Shown: positions 25,860 to 34,795, counted from the stretch's first letter. The stretch is DNA of 64,000 nucleotides from Mycobacterium sp. (GCA_018882965.1 VEQY01000015.1:1-64000), one strand, 5' to 3'. A program made the numbers and translations. The notes: a model not told the origin generated them from the sequence alone.

Positions 25860-25932
25860 GCCCCCGTAGCTCAGGGGATAGAGCGTCTGCCTCCGGAGCA
25901 GAAGGCCGCAGGTTCGAATCCTGCCGGGGGCA
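25860..25932 (+). tRNA. tRNA-Arg (anticodon CCG)
   Basis: A complete 73-nt cloverleaf. Acceptor arms GCCCCCG (25860-25866) and CGGGGGC (25925-25931) with discriminator A; D arm GCTC/GAGC; anticodon stem TCTGC/GCAGA with loop CTCCGGA, anticodon CCG at 25893-25895; T arm GCAGG-TTCGAAT-CCTGC. It decodes CGG. CCA is not encoded. Confidence 0.97.
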
Positions 25933-25935
25933 CCC

Positions 25936-26598
25936 CTACCGGCGGCGGTTGACCACCGGACCGCTCATCATCCGCACCGACTCGGGCACCGGGATCGACT
26001 CGGGGCAGTCCGGGGCGCGCAGCGGCTGCCCGTAGGTCGTCGCGATCGGGACCACCCCGGCCCAGGTACCGGCGGCGATGTCCTCCTCGGGGTCCTCCGA
26101 CCAGCCGTCGCCGATCTTCAGCGACCAGTTGTCGTCGGTGATCGCCAGCCGCAGCACCCGAGTGGCGGCCAGTTCCCGTTTGCTGCTGGGGCGCATTTCG
26201 GCGACCCGGCCGGGGATGAAAGTCTCGGTCAGGGTCTCCAGATAGCGGGTCTTCTCGCCGGCGCTGACACCGGTGAACACCCCGTAGAGCACCGCACTGC
26301 GGTAGTGGAAGGACGACTCGAACCCGCTGCGCGCCACGACCACGCCCTCGAGTGTGGTGATCGATGCCGCGGCTGGCGCACCGGCGGCGAGATCGCGCAG
26401 GAACGGTGATCCGGTCGATCCATGGATGACCAGTTCGTCGTCGATGCGGGCGAAACCGATCGGCAACGCCATCGGATGGCCGTCCCGGATGAACGCGATG
26501 GTCACCAGCGGCGTGCTGTCGAGCAGCGCGTAGAGCTCACCACGCGAGGTGCTCTGCTTCTCGCGCAGCCGGGAGACGGCGGTCGTCGGCCGGGGCAT
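25936..26598 (-). CDS. Pyridoxamine 5'-phosphate oxidase-fold protein (F420/FMN-type)
   Basis: This 220-residue split-barrel protein starts MPRPTTAVSRLREKQ and has the segment IAFIRDGHPMALPIGFARIDDELVIHG reduced here to its typical pattern: a strand with RDGHP, then a GSTGSPFLRDL phosphate-binding loop (about residues 67-77). This is the layout of Nim/PPOX-like flavin or F420-binding proteins. The substrate is unknown. ATG at 26598 is preceded by AGGGGTGA, 4 bp after the stop of the alpha-hydroxy-acid oxidase, so it is the last gene of a coupled four-gene unit. Confidence 0.8.
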   Translation of the reverse strand: MPRPTTAVSRLREKQSTSRGELYALLDSTPLVTIAFIRDGHPMALPIGFARIDDELVIHGSTGSPFLRDLAAGAPAAASITTLEGVVVARSGFESSFHYRSAVLYGVFTGVSAGEKTRYLETLTETFIPGRVAEMRPSSKRELAATRVLRLAITDDNWSLKIGDGWSEDPEEDIAAGTWAGVVPIATTYGQPLRAPDCPESIPVPESVRMMSGPVVNRRR

Positions 26599-26602
26599 CC
26601 GA

Positions 26603-27775
26603 TCACCCCTCGCCAACCCGGCGCAGGGCCTCCGGGGTGAGGTCCTTGATCGCGCGGTAACCGTCGATCGCCATGATGAGGTCGGTCTCGGCCAACAGCG
26701 AACGCAACACGTGAACGATCCCGTCGGTACCCCCCAGCGCGGCACCGTAGGCGTAGGGGCGGCCGACACCGACCGCGGTGGCGCCCAGGGCCAGCGCCTT
26801 GACCACATCGGCGCCCGACCGGATGCCGGAGTCGAAGAGCACCGGAACGCCGCCGGCGGCGGCCACCACCCCGGGCAGGCAGTCGATGGCGGGCAATCCG
26901 CCGTTGGCCTGTCGGCCACCGTGGTTGGAGCAGTAGATCCCGTCGATGCCGGCGTCGACGGCGCGCCGCGCGTCGTCGGGATGGCAGATGCCCTTGAGGA
27001 TCAGCGGCAGCGAGGTCAGCGAGCGCAACCACGGCAGGTCATCCCAACTCAGCGAGTTGCCGAAGACACTGATCCAGTGCATCACCGCCTTGCGCGGGTC
27101 GGCGTCGATATCCGGGTCGGCCTTCGCGCGGAAGTGCGGATCGCTGATGTAGTTGGCCAAGACCAGCCCACGCAGCTGCGGAAAGTTGGCGGTGGCCAGG
27201 TCGCGCGGCCGCCAGCCGGGAAGCCAGGTGTCGAGGGTGACGACGATCGCGGCGTAGCCGGCCTTCTCGGCGCGGCTGACCAGGCTGGCCGCCAAATCGC
27301 GGTCTTTCGGCGTGTAGAGCTGGAAATAGCCCGGGGTGTCGCCGAATTCGGCCGCGGCATCCTCCAGCGGGTCCATCATCAGGGTCGACACGCACAGCGG
27401 CACGCCGGTGCGTGCGGCGGCCCGGGCCGCCGCCAGGTCGCCGTGTCTGTCCTGAGTGCACAGGCCGATCACCCCGACCGGTGCCATGAACAACGGAGAG
27501 GGCCAGCGCCGTCCCCACAGCTCGACCGAGAGGTCACGCTCCGTCGCCCCGACAAGCATCCGCGGGATCAGTCCCCACCGTGCGAAGGCGGTCACGTTGG
27601 CCTGCTGGGTCGACTCGTCACCCGACCCGCCCGCCACATAGGACCAGATCGAGGGCGACATAGCTTTCTGCGCCCGGGCTTCCAGCTCTGCGAAGGTCAG
27701 CGGCAGCGCGGGCAGTATGCCGTTGAGGCCCTGGAAGTAGATCTCCAGCTGATAGTCGCCGTAGGACCCGGTCAT
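26603..27775 (-). CDS. FMN-dependent alpha-hydroxy-acid oxidase, lactate 2-monooxygenase-like
   Basis: This 390-residue TIM-barrel flavoenzyme oxidises a 2-hydroxy acid. The start ([15 protein letters not shown]), [17 protein letters not shown], the FMN segment [10 protein letters not shown] and the catalytic His in [16 protein letters not shown] follow the M. smegmatis lactate 2-monooxygenase pattern (lactate + O2 to acetate + CO2 + water) more closely than lactate dehydrogenase (LldD). The Gly in APVG matches the monooxygenase-type active site. Substrate identity is inferred. The ATG overlaps the upstream LLM gene by 4 bp. Confidence 0.85.
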   Translation of the reverse strand: MTGSYGDYQLEIYFQGLNGILPALPLTFAELEARAQKAMSPSIWSYVAGGSGDESTQQANVTAFARWGLIPRMLVGATERDLSVELWGRRWPSPLFMAPVGVIGLCTQDRHGDLAAARAAARTGVPLCVSTLMMDPLEDAAAEFGDTPGYFQLYTPKDRDLAASLVSRAEKAGYAAIVVTLDTWLPGWRPRDLATANFPQLRGLVLANYISDPHFRAKADPDIDADPRKAVMHWISVFGNSLSWDDLPWLRSLTSLPLILKGICHPDDARRAVDAGIDGIYCSNHGGRQANGGLPAIDCLPGVVAAAGGVPVLFDSGIRSGADVVKALALGATAVGVGRPYAYGAALGGTDGIVHVLRSLLAETDLIMAIDGYRAIKDLTPEALRRVGEG

Positions 27776-28686
27776 CGGATGGACTCCTTCGGCCGGGTGA
27801 AATCAGCGACCACATCCGCGACCCGGCGCAGCTCGTGGAGGTCGGCGCTGGTCGGAATGAGATGCACCTCACTGGTGCCGATCTCCGCGAAGGCGCGCAG
27901 CACCTCGGCAAGTTGTTCCTCGGTACCGGCCCAGCCGGTGCTCGGCGCCATCGCATCGACGTACTCGACCGGGATCCAGTTCATATAGTGCCGCAGATGA
28001 CGATGGATCTGTTCGCGGGCGGCGGGCGGGTCGCCGAGGGCGAACCAGAACGAGGTCGCCAAGTGCGGTGCGGGCTTGCCGGCCTCGGCCCACGCGAGTC
28101 GGGCCACCTCGTAGAGCTCGTTCTGCCGAGCCGGTTCGAGGTCGAGCGTGATACCGGCCAGCCCGTCCGCCCATGCCGCGGCGCTGCGCAACGTCTTGGG
28201 TCCGATGGTTCCGACCAGCAGCCGCGGTCCGCCCGGCTGCACGGGTCGCGGGCCGACCGGCAGTACCGAGTCGGTGATCTTCTCGCCGTTCCACACCCGC
28301 TTCATCACCGCCACCCGCTCGGCCAGCCCGCGCATCGTCTGCGTCGCTGGGTCGGCCCCGACCGCGTGGTAGTCCTCGTGCCGGCCACCCACCCCGACTC
28401 CGACGGTCAGCCGGCCGCCGCTCAGCATGTCGCCAGTGGCCAGCGCTTTGGCCAGCAACACCGGATCGTGCAGCTGCGGGACGACGACGGTGGTCACCAG
28501 AGGCACCCGTTCGGTCCACGCCGCGAGCGCGCCCAGCAGGGTCAACGCCTCGGGATTGTCGAAGGCGATGCGCTCTCCCCAGCACAGCGACGAGAACGGG
28601 CCCTCATCGACGATCCGGGCCCAGCCGCGCAGGACATCTGAGTCGAGATCCGGTTCCATCACCGGCATGCTCATCCCGACCTGCAT
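27772..28686 (-). CDS. LLM-class (luciferase-like) F420/flavin-dependent oxidoreductase
   Basis: This 304-residue bacterial-luciferase-fold protein starts [19 protein letters not shown] and has a [21 protein letters not shown]-terminal barrel, [20 protein letters not shown] and the loop [21 protein letters not shown] that binds the cofactor phosphate. Actinobacterial members often use F420, but FMN (SsuD-like) cannot be excluded. The substrate is unknown. The gene sits between a TDT transporter (2-bp gap) and the lactate-monooxygenase-like gene (4-bp overlap). Confidence 0.85.
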   Translation of the reverse strand: MQVGMSMPVMEPDLDSDVLRGWARIVDEGPFSSLCWGERIAFDNPEALTLLGALAAWTERVPLVTTVVVPQLHDPVLLAKALATGDMLSGGRLTVGVGVGGRHEDYHAVGADPATQTMRGLAERVAVMKRVWNGEKITDSVLPVGPRPVQPGGPRLLVGTIGPKTLRSAAAWADGLAGITLDLEPARQNELYEVARLAWAEAGKPAPHLATSFWFALGDPPAAREQIHRHLRHYMNWIPVEYVDAMAPSTGWAGTEEQLAEVLRAFAEIGTSEVHLIPTSADLHELRRVADVVADFTRPKESIR

Positions 28687-28688
28687 GC

Positions 28689-29813
28689 TCAACTCGCCGG
28701 TTCCTTGCTCACCTTCACCGGCCCGGTGCTGGGCGGCGGCGCGAGCAGATTGCCCCGCAGACTGCCTCGGGCAGTGCGCACGGAGACCACCAACCACGAA
28801 GTCAGCAGGCCGGTGTAGGCCAGCACGGCGACGACCTTGAACGCCGGGAGTCCGGTGTGGATGGCCAGTTGGGTCGTTCCCGTCACGAACGTGCCGACCG
28901 GGAAGGTCAGGCTCCACCACGTCAGCGCGAACTGCATTCCGCGTCGCCAGGTCCGGAAGGTCAGACTGGAGGCCAGGGCGACCCACAGCAGGGCGAATCC
29001 CCAGACCGGCACCCCGTAGATGATCGAGAACGAGTTCATCACCTTGGCGAGGTCGGCCGACACCACCAGGCTGGCGTTGACGCCGAGAAGCCCTGCGGCG
29101 GTGATGGATTGGCCGAGCGGACCCAGCACGATCCACAGTGTCGGCACGCGGGCGGTTCCCGAGGTCCCGTAGAGCATCAGGCGGCTCCAGATCATCGTGA
29201 TGATGATCATCGCGGCCACCAGTGACATCCCGAACATGGCGTAGCAGCCGTAGAGCAGGGTTTCGCGGACGGCCCCCTGCGGTGCGTGCGGAATGAGCAG
29301 CGCACCGCCGGCCGCGGACACCATCGGGGGCACCACCGGCATCAGCCAGCCCCCGAACGCGGAATCGGGTTCGACGCTGAGTTGGGTGAACATCAGAAAC
29401 GGGATTCTCACCGTGGTGTACAGGCCGAGTGCGGTGCCCACACACCACAGCACCCAGGCGAGGCTCACCGCCGCGCTCTCCCCGATGAGGTCGCGGCCGA
29501 TGAGAAGCGATCCGGTTCCGACGGTGAGCAGTGCCATCGGCGCGGCACCGAAGAAGTGCGTCATCTGCGGATTGCGGGCGTGGCTGCGGACCGACGTGGG
29601 GTGCCGCAGCCAATGGCCGCCGACCACCACCACCAGAACGACCAGTAGCACCGTCGCGAACACCCACACCAGTTCGACGAAGGCCCGCAGGCCGGGGAAC
29701 TGGACGGGCAGCGTCGCCCCGGCATTGGCGACGATCCCGGTACCCATCACCGAGGCGAACCAGTTGGGCCCGATGGAGCCGAGGACTTCGACGTAGGAAC
29801 GCGTGGCAGCCAT
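28689..29813 (-). CDS. TDT-family (SLAC1/TehA/Ssu1-type) anion transporter
   Basis: This 374-residue membrane protein has about ten hydrophobic helices, starting GSIGPNWFASVMGTGIVANA (about residues 10-29), the typical first helix of the tellurite-resistance/dicarboxylate transporter family. Members move malate, chloride/nitrate or sulfite. The ATG at 29813 directly precedes that helix. First gene of the unit TDT-LLM-LMO-PPOX, 64 bp downstream of an Rrf2 regulator. The direction and ligand cannot be read from sequence. Confidence 0.85.
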   Translation of the reverse strand: MAATRSYVEVLGSIGPNWFASVMGTGIVANAGATLPVQFPGLRAFVELVWVFATVLLVVLVVVVGGHWLRHPTSVRSHARNPQMTHFFGAAPMALLTVGTGSLLIGRDLIGESAAVSLAWVLWCVGTALGLYTTVRIPFLMFTQLSVEPDSAFGGWLMPVVPPMVSAAGGALLIPHAPQGAVRETLLYGCYAMFGMSLVAAMIIITMIWSRLMLYGTSGTARVPTLWIVLGPLGQSITAAGLLGVNASLVVSADLAKVMNSFSIIYGVPVWGFALLWVALASSLTFRTWRRGMQFALTWWSLTFPVGTFVTGTTQLAIHTGLPAFKVVAVLAYTGLLTSWLVVSVRTARGSLRGNLLAPPPSTGPVKVSKEPAS

Positions 29814-29877
29814 ATCCGTCAAACAGTACGTCGCGCGCCCGGTGACGGTGATGCCAACGGCGCGATGTCGAGGAGTG

Positions 29878-30348
29878 TCATCCGCGGCCCCGGGTGTTCT
29901 CCTGGGCCCGGTATTCCTCGGCCCAGGTGCGGACGTGCGCGGGCAGATGTCCACCCGCCACGTCGGCCAACGTGGTCTGCTCGAGCACCGAGCGCATGCT
30001 GGCGCGCAGCGCCCGCCAGACGTCGGAGAGGGCGACTGAGGGACCGCTGTAGCGCAATTCGCCCAGGCCGATATCGCGCACACTGGCCAGGGGTCCGTCG
30101 ATGCAGCGCAGCACATCGGCGATGCTGATCTGGTCGGCCGGCCGGGCGAGTTCGTAGCCGCCGTCGCGGCCGCGGTGACTGCGCACTAAATGGTCGGCAC
30201 GCAGATCGGAAAGGATGTCGACGAGGAACTGCGGCGGGATGCCCTGCGCTTCGGCGAGGTCGTCCGTCTTGACCAGCCCACCCGGCGACGCAGCGGCCAG
30301 CTGGGTCATCGCCCGCACGGCGTACTCCGCCTTCGCCGACATTCGCAT
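29878..30348 (-). CDS. Rrf2-family transcriptional regulator (Rv1287-like)
   Basis: This 156-residue winged-helix regulator starts [20 protein letters not shown] and contains [13 protein letters not shown] (wing) and [14 protein letters not shown], all typical of Rrf2. It has a single cysteine, so it lacks the three-Cys Fe-S site of IscR/NsrR and is more like CymR, a cysteine-metabolism repressor. From memory, the M. tuberculosis orthologue Rv1287 adjoins cysNC, which supports a sulfur-linked role (inference). Here three exported-protein genes separate it from cysQ/cysNC. Confidence 0.88.
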   Translation of the reverse strand: MRMSAKAEYAVRAMTQLAAASPGGLVKTDDLAEAQGIPPQFLVDILSDLRADHLVRSHRGRDGGYELARPADQISIADVLRCIDGPLASVRDIGLGELRYSGPSVALSDVWRALRASMRSVLEQTTLADVAGGHLPAHVRTWAEEYRAQENTRGRG

Positions 30349-30391
30349 GTCGCGGATTGTCCCACCGTCAGTTGACCGCGTGGGGCCCGGA

Positions 30392-31705
30392 CTACTCGGC
30401 GCCCGTCTCCGCGCCCGCCGCGGCTGCTGCGGCCTTGCTCCGCTGGCCGGCGCCCGCGCGGGCGTTTCGAGCGGGTGCCGCTACGGCCTCCCGCGATACC
30501 GCTACCCGAGCGGCGCCGAGGCGTGCACCGGAGCGGATGCCCTCGGATGTGCCGGTCTGGGGTTCTGCCACCGCACCGGCTTGCGCATCGGTGGCCGTGA
30601 TCGCCTCGGCGGCCGTCTCCGTCTGCGTCGTCTCAGTCTCGGGCACACCGTCGATCACCGCGTCAGTGGCACCGTCGGTCGCACCGTCAGTGGCACCGTC
30701 GGTCGGGCTCTCCGTGTCATCCGCCGGGAAGCTCCGCGCGGCGCGCGGGCTGATCGCCGAACGGACGGCCGCGCTGGCGAGGACCTCCGAGTGCGAACGG
30801 CCGTCGAGAGGCGAGCCGGTCGAGGGCAGCGACGTATCGGGCGCCGACGGTTTGCCATTCAGAGAATTCACCAGATCCGGCGCCACCGAGGGGATGTTCC
30901 ATTCAGGCAGGTAGGCCCGGATGACGCTGTTGACGGCGTCGAAAACAATGGCCGGCGGGCCGAGCGGAGCGACAACGACCTTGACCGCCTTCTCCAGCGC
31001 GCCGCTGAAGTCGCCGTGGACCAATGACCGCAGGGTGTCGACGATCAGCACAGGCTCGTAGGCGACAAGAGCGCCGGTTGCGAAGGCAGCGGCGATGGCC
31101 TGCTTGCCCAGGTATCCCGCGCTGGAAGCCAGCGAGGTCACGAAGTCTCCGACCGTCGAGACCGACAGGGTGACGTTCGGTGCGGGGTTCGCGGGTGTGT
31201 CGTACTGAATCGTCGGCAGGCCCAGCGGGCCGTCATTGATGAACTGCGGGAACACACTGCCCAGATCGAACTCGGGCATCGCCAGGATGCCGACCAGCTC
31301 GGGCAGATCGGCCGGCGGGATGATCGCCGCGATCTCCGAGGGGTCGGTGAAGGTATCGGGCGACGACGCCGTCAACTCGGGGTCGGACACCACGCCCAAA
31401 CCAGCGATGAAGGCGTTGACGATCGCGTTCTTGCCGATGTGGGTGGCGTCTGCCGCCAGCGACGTGAACAGGTCCTTGAGCACCGACAGCGGGCTTGTGG
31501 AGTCGGCCGGGGCGGGTGCGATCGCGTCGAGGAAGGAGTCGTCGAGCATGCTCGCCGAGTCGGCGCTGCCTGCGGAGAGTTCGACGGCGGGGATGCGGAC
31601 GTCACCGCGCGGCGCGATCATCGGGTTGGCCACCACGACACCGGCCGTGGCGAGAGCCACGCCCGTTGTCACTAGAGGTCCATATGCCCGGCGCACCGTC
31701 GTCAC
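30392..31705 (-). CDS. Exported Ala/Asp/Thr-rich protein, GjpA-like (paralogue 1 of 3)
   Basis: This 437-residue protein begins with a basic N-terminus and a hydrophobic signal segment ([20 protein letters not shown], about residues 11-30). A predicted helical central domain follows with [18 protein letters not shown] near its end, then from about residue 300 a low-complexity, probably disordered tail with (TDGA)n repeats and a basic Ala-rich end ([12 protein letters not shown]). The architecture recalls mycobacterial proteins annotated as GjpA-like outer-membrane porins; no function is proven. GTG at 31705 has AGGAAAGG 5 nt upstream. A longer frame to 31786 crosses the promoter motif and is rejected. 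Confidence 0.75.
   Translation of the reverse strand: MTTVRRAYGPLVTTGVALATAGVVVANPMIAPRGDVRIPAVELSAGSADSASMLDDSFLDAIAPAPADSTSPLSVLKDLFTSLAADATHIGKNAIVNAFIAGLGVVSDPELTASSPDTFTDPSEIAAIIPPADLPELVGILAMPEFDLGSVFPQFINDGPLGLPTIQYDTPANPAPNVTLSVSTVGDFVTSLASSAGYLGKQAIAAAFATGALVAYEPVLIVDTLRSLVHGDFSGALEKAVKVVVAPLGPPAIVFDAVNSVIRAYLPEWNIPSVAPDLVNSLNGKPSAPDTSLPSTGSPLDGRSHSEVLASAAVRSAISPRAARSFPADDTESPTDGATDGATDGATDAVIDGVPETETTQTETAAEAITATDAQAGAVAEPQTGTSEGIRSGARLGAARVAVSREAVAAPARNARAGAGQRSKAAAAAAGAETGAE
30666..30701. repeat. 12-bp tandem repeat encoding (TDGA)n
   Basis: Three near-identical 12-bp units GTSGCACCGTCR (30666-30677, 30678-30689, 30690-30701) encode Asp-Gly-Ala-Thr repeats in the disordered tail of the exported protein. 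Copy number may vary between strains. Confidence 0.85.
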
Positions 31706-31733
31706 CCGCCTTTCCTGAACGCAGCCTACCATA

Positions 31734-31750
31734 CCTGAGAGTAATCTGAG
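31734..31750 (-). promoter_or_regulatory. Shared tandem motif CTCAG(A/G)N5CTCAGG, copy 1
   Basis: On the minus strand CTCAGATTACTCTCAGG (31750-31734) ends directly before TATGGT, a plausible -10 box, 29 nt upstream of the GTG. The two half-sites repeat every 11 bp. The same element is found upstream of the other two paralogues (33143-33159, 34896-34912). Confidence 0.75.
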
Positions 31751-31784
31751 AAGTCCCTGTTTCGAAATAATATTTGCCCTGAAC

Positions 31785-31821
31785 AAAGGCCGCCCCCTTC
31801 CTCAGGAAGGGGGCGGCCTTT
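31785..31821 (-). terminator. Strong stem-loop terminator, 17-bp perfect stem
   Basis: AAAGGCCGCCCCCTTCC (31785-31801), loop TCA, GGAAGGGGGCGGCCTTT (31805-31821). The stem is symmetric with A/T ends on both sides, so it can act in either direction. It lies 16 bp after the stop of paralogue 2 and insulates it from the promoter of paralogue 1. Confidence 0.88.
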
Positions 31822-31837
31822 ACTCGTCTGCCGAGGG

Positions 31838-33097
31838 TCAGCTCGCGTCGCTGGCGGCCTTCACCGACTTACGCTCCGCGCGCTGCTTGGCCGGCTTCTC
31901 GGCTGCGGCCGAGGTGTCGTCGCCGGCGCTGGTGGCCTCAGCGGCCGCACCGGCACCGCTGTCGGCCGCACCGGCGCTGTCGTCAGCGGCGGCGCTTCCA
32001 CCGTTGTCGCCTGCGGTCCCGGCGCTGCCGGCGCTGCCGGCGTCGGTGCTGCTGTCAGCAGCGGCCGCACCGGCGCCGTCGCCGGCCACCGGCCGGTCGA
32101 CCTCGACGCTCGGTGCCTCTGCGGCCGCGGACGTGCCGACCTCCGCCGCCGGAGCGGCGGCGACCGCAGCGGCCGGAGCCGCCTCGGCAGCAGCCGGAAC
32201 CGGATAGCTGGCGCCGATCGCGTTGGCGACCTGCAGCTGGGACTGCTCAGCCCACATCCGCAGGCTCGGAACCGCGTAGCCGTTGGGGAACCCCAGCGGG
32301 CCGAGGCCGGGGCCGACCGTGACGGCCAGCAGGGTGCCCGGGACGCTGGAGGTCACAAAGCCGTCCGCGCCCACTGGACCGAGCAGACCGTCCACGACGG
32401 TATTCCACGCGGTCTCGACGTCGAGGGTGGCCAGCGCGCCCAGGGTCTGGGTCACGATGTTCACCACGGCGTTGACCAGCGCGCTGGCCGAGCCGACAGC
32501 GGTGGTGACCAGGCCGGCCGCGATTCCCGGCAGGACTCCGACGACATTGGTGACGTTGGTGACCACACCGGTGACGACGCTGATCAGAGCGCCGAGTGCG
32601 GTGGTGCCCGCAGTCTGGATCGGAACCAGCGTGGCGTTGGTCAGCGTGGTGATAGCTCCGGCGATGTCGCCTCCGATGGCCTGCTGGGCGGCGGTGACCA
32701 CCGCACCGGGCAGGTTCCAGACCGCCTCGCTGAGAACGTAGGCCGAGGTGCCCAGGGCGTCGATGGAGCCGCCGATGTAGGCCGAGCCGTTGAAGCCCAA
32801 CTGGCTGATGAGCGGCAGCGCGGTGTAGATGAACTCGGGCACGATGCCGACGTAGGGCTCCCACTCATAGTCGCCGTACAGGTTGGTGCCGTCGAAGATG
32901 TTGGTGTTGAGAACACCCGTGGTCAGAATCAGTTCCGACAGCGGGTTGTCGAAGCCGGCCAGCGCCACCTGGGCGACCGACGGCACTGTGATCGAGGGCA
33001 GGGTCAGGGCTGGTGCGACGGGGTTCATGGCGATGGCGCCGGCCCCGACGATTGCCGCAGTCCCGGCGATGAGCTGGGAGCGAAGTGAGATCTGCAC
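31838..33097 (-). CDS. Exported Ala/Gly-rich protein with basic tail, GjpA-like (paralogue 2 of 3)
   Basis: This 419-residue protein starts MQISLRSQLIAG with a hydrophobic signal segment ending near APALTLPS (about residue 35). A Val/Thr/Ala-rich domain follows with a WNTVVDGLLGPVGADG motif (about residues 205-220). From about 290 there is a long Ala/Gly/Ser/Asp tail containing VDRPVAGDGAG, ending in the basic EKPAKQRAERKSVKAASDAS. It shares the N-terminus, the WNxxVDGLLGP motif, the (D/E)RPVAGD motif and the basic tail with paralogue 3. Secretion and outer-envelope location are inferred. GTG start with GGAGGA 7 nt upstream. Confidence 0.75.
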   Translation of the reverse strand: MQISLRSQLIAGTAAIVGAGAIAMNPVAPALTLPSITVPSVAQVALAGFDNPLSELILTTGVLNTNIFDGTNLYGDYEWEPYVGIVPEFIYTALPLISQLGFNGSAYIGGSIDALGTSAYVLSEAVWNLPGAVVTAAQQAIGGDIAGAITTLTNATLVPIQTAGTTALGALISVVTGVVTNVTNVVGVLPGIAAGLVTTAVGSASALVNAVVNIVTQTLGALATLDVETAWNTVVDGLLGPVGADGFVTSSVPGTLLAVTVGPGLGPLGFPNGYAVPSLRMWAEQSQLQVANAIGASYPVPAAAEAAPAAAVAAAPAAEVGTSAAAEAPSVEVDRPVAGDGAGAAAADSSTDAGSAGSAGTAGDNGGSAAADDSAGAADSGAGAAAEATSAGDDTSAAAEKPAKQRAERKSVKAASDAS

Positions 33098-33111
33098 GGT
33101 AGGTTCCTCCG

Positions 33112-33125
33112 GTGTTAGTTAACAC
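33112..33125. promoter_or_regulatory. Palindrome GTGTTA-GT-TAACAC in the 5' UTR of paralogue 2
   Basis: A perfect 6-bp inverted repeat with a 2-nt centre lies between the shared promoter motif and the GGAGGA ribosome binding site. It could be an operator or a weak mRNA hairpin. It is not found in front of paralogues 1 or 3. Confidence 0.5.
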
Positions 33126-33142
33126 TGACCCTGTCACGATAA

Positions 33143-33159
33143 CCTGAGAAAAACCTGAG
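33143..33159 (-). promoter_or_regulatory. Shared tandem motif CTCAGGN5CTCAGG, copy 2
   Basis: On the minus strand CTCAGGTTTTTCTCAGG (33159-33143) is followed by T-TATCGT, a possible -10 box, and preceded by ACTTGCG. It is 46 nt upstream of the GTG of paralogue 2. The 11-bp period is the usual spacing of tandem sites for OmpR/PhoB-type response regulators. Confidence 0.75.
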
Positions 33160-33405
33160 CGCAAGTCTTTTGCAAGAGATTTTGCCTAGTCCGTTTCGGC
33201 CTCTTCATGGCAACGCCACGAGAATAGGTGACTCTAGTGGTATGACATGGTCAAATAAGTGTTCAGAGCAGAGATCATGGTCTGATTTCTCAGTCAGAGA
33301 ATGTCACACCAGCAAACTCTTTTGAGGGGGGAACCGGCGGGTTGGCAACCTGACCGATGCCTAGGGTCGTCCAACGCTGACGTTTTTTCACGGGATTTTC
33401 TCAGC
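33160..33405. other. AT-richer noncoding interval between paralogues 2 and 3
   Basis: About 245 bp between the promoter motif of paralogue 2 and the terminator of paralogue 3. It is visibly richer in A/T than its surroundings (for example GATTTCTCAGTCAGAGAATG, about 33281-33300) and contains short inverted repeats such as CTGATTTCTCAGTCAGAG-type sequence. I see no convincing gene; a 75-codon plus-strand frame at 33301 has no family features. Confidence 0.5.
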
Positions 33406-33443
33406 AAAGAAAAAGCGCGGCGCCCCTCGGTGGGGCGCCGCGC
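33406..33443 (-). terminator. Intrinsic terminator after paralogue 3
   Basis: On the minus strand GCGCGGCGCCCC (33443-33432), loop ACCGA, GGGGCGCCGCGC (33426-33415), followed at once by TTTTTCTTT. A 12-bp GC stem plus U-tract 29 bp after the stop codon of paralogue 3 is a textbook intrinsic terminator, unusual in mycobacteria. Confidence 0.92.
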
Positions 33444-33472
33444 CTCGAGCCTGGCCCGGGGTGTCCCGGGTG

Positions 33473-34795
33473 TCAGCCCTCGCTCGCGCTGGCCGCCTTG
33501 GCTGCCTTCCGCGCAGAGCGCTGCTTGACGGGCTTCTCGCCGGTGTCTGCACCGGCGGCGGCCTCCTGGCCACCGGTGGACGCGGCTGTAGGAGCCGCAG
33601 CCGCCGCCGTGTCTGTCGAATCGCCACTGCTGGCCGACGGGCTTGAATCGCCACCCGCGTTCGGGGCGCTGTCGGTATCCGAAGCTGCCGTATCGGCTCC
33701 GCCGCTCCCGGCGTCGCCGGCCACCGGCCGCTCGACGGCCGCGTCGGCCTGATTCGGCTCGGGCTCCGCTCCGGCTGCCGCGTCGACCGCGGTGACCGCG
33801 GCTTCCGCCGCGGCCGGCGGGGTGACCCCGGCGAAGGGATCGAACGGATCGTTGAGGATGCCGCCGTCGCCGTTGGCGCTGAAGTCGCCGAGACGCTGGG
33901 CCTCGCTGGTCAGCACGGACCGCAGGCTGGGATTGGTCACGGTCAGCACCGGCCCCTCGTCGTACTCGACCTCCTGGACGATTCCGATGCCGGTGGTCAG
34001 CACGACGGCGTTGCCAAGGGTGCCGTCCGGACCGAGCAGTCCGTCGACCGCCGCATTCCAGGCTCCCTCGATGTCCCCGGTGCTGATGCTGGTCACGATC
34101 TCGGTGGCGGTCGTGATGAGGTCGGTCACCAGAAAGGCCACGCCACCGACGAGTGCGCTGGTCAAGCCGTTGACCAGCGCGGGCACGGCCTCGAACACCA
34201 CTGTCTGGACGTTGGCGATCACGTTGTCCAGGATGTAGCCGACACTGGTCAGAACACCGCCGATGCTGTCCTGGATCGGAGCGATGATCTGGGTCTGCAG
34301 CTCGGCGATGGCGCCCGGGATGTCGCCGGCGAGGGCGAGTTGAGCGGCGGCCACAAGGGCGAACGGGGCGTTGAACGCCGCCGTCGCGATCCCGCCCACC
34401 AGCGCCAGGGGCGCGTAGAGGCCGGCGTAGGTGTACCCGGAGACGTTGTTGATCAGCGCGCTGATCGCGCCGAAGGAGAACTGGTTGGCCAGGTCGGGAA
34501 TCCAGCCGAAGTAGGAGGGCGCGTAGAGCGTGCCGAAGTCTGCGGTATAGAACGAATCCGGCCAGAACAGTTCGGCCGGGTCGAGCAGCGGGGTCTGGTC
34601 GACGAGGGTCGCGGCTGTGAGGTCGAGGGTTCCAGCCAGGGCGGTCACCGGGTTGGCGAACGCCGTGAGCTCGAAGGTGCTCGACAGCCGCTGCACCGCG
34701 GTGAGGTCGGGCTGGGTGATCGGGGTGATGGCCACCGCGGTCGCGGCGACGGCGGCGACGCCCGCGATCATCTGTGAGCGGAGCGAGATCTGCAT
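33473..34795 (-). CDS. Exported Ala/Thr-rich protein with basic tail, GjpA-like (paralogue 3 of 3)
   Basis: This 440-residue protein starts MQISLRSQMIAGVAAVAATA with a signal-type hydrophobic stretch. A helical central domain rich in small hydrophobic residues contains IEGAWNAAVDGLLGPDGTLG (about residues 240-259). From about 320 there is a long acidic, Ala/Ser/Gly-rich linker with VERPVAGDAGSGG, ending in the basic EKPVKQRSARKAAKAASASEG. It is clearly related to paralogue 2. ATG at 34795 has GGAGGAAC just upstream, the same ribosome binding sequence as paralogue 2. Its own terminator follows at 33406-33443. Confidence 0.75.
   Translation of the reverse strand: MQISLRSQMIAGVAAVAATAVAITPITQPDLTAVQRLSSTFELTAFANPVTALAGTLDLTAATLVDQTPLLDPAELFWPDSFYTADFGTLYAPSYFGWIPDLANQFSFGAISALINNVSGYTYAGLYAPLALVGGIATAAFNAPFALVAAAQLALAGDIPGAIAELQTQIIAPIQDSIGGVLTSVGYILDNVIANVQTVVFEAVPALVNGLTSALVGGVAFLVTDLITTATEIVTSISTGDIEGAWNAAVDGLLGPDGTLGNAVVLTTGIGIVQEVEYDEGPVLTVTNPSLRSVLTSEAQRLGDFSANGDGGILNDPFDPFAGVTPPAAAEAAVTAVDAAAGAEPEPNQADAAVERPVAGDAGSGGADTAASDTDSAPNAGGDSSPSASSGDSTDTAAAAAPTAASTGGQEAAAGADTGEKPVKQRSARKAAKAASASEG

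Noticed and set aside
27772..29667. 631-residue frame extending the LLM oxidoreductase upstream
   Set aside because: The upstream half is antiphase TDT sequence without family features; MQVGMSMPV at 28686 is the normal start.
31706..31786. Upstream extension of exported paralogue 1 (MFRANIISKQ...)
   Set aside because: It runs across the shared promoter motif and -10 box, has no ribosome binding site, and the GTG at 31705 has a good one.
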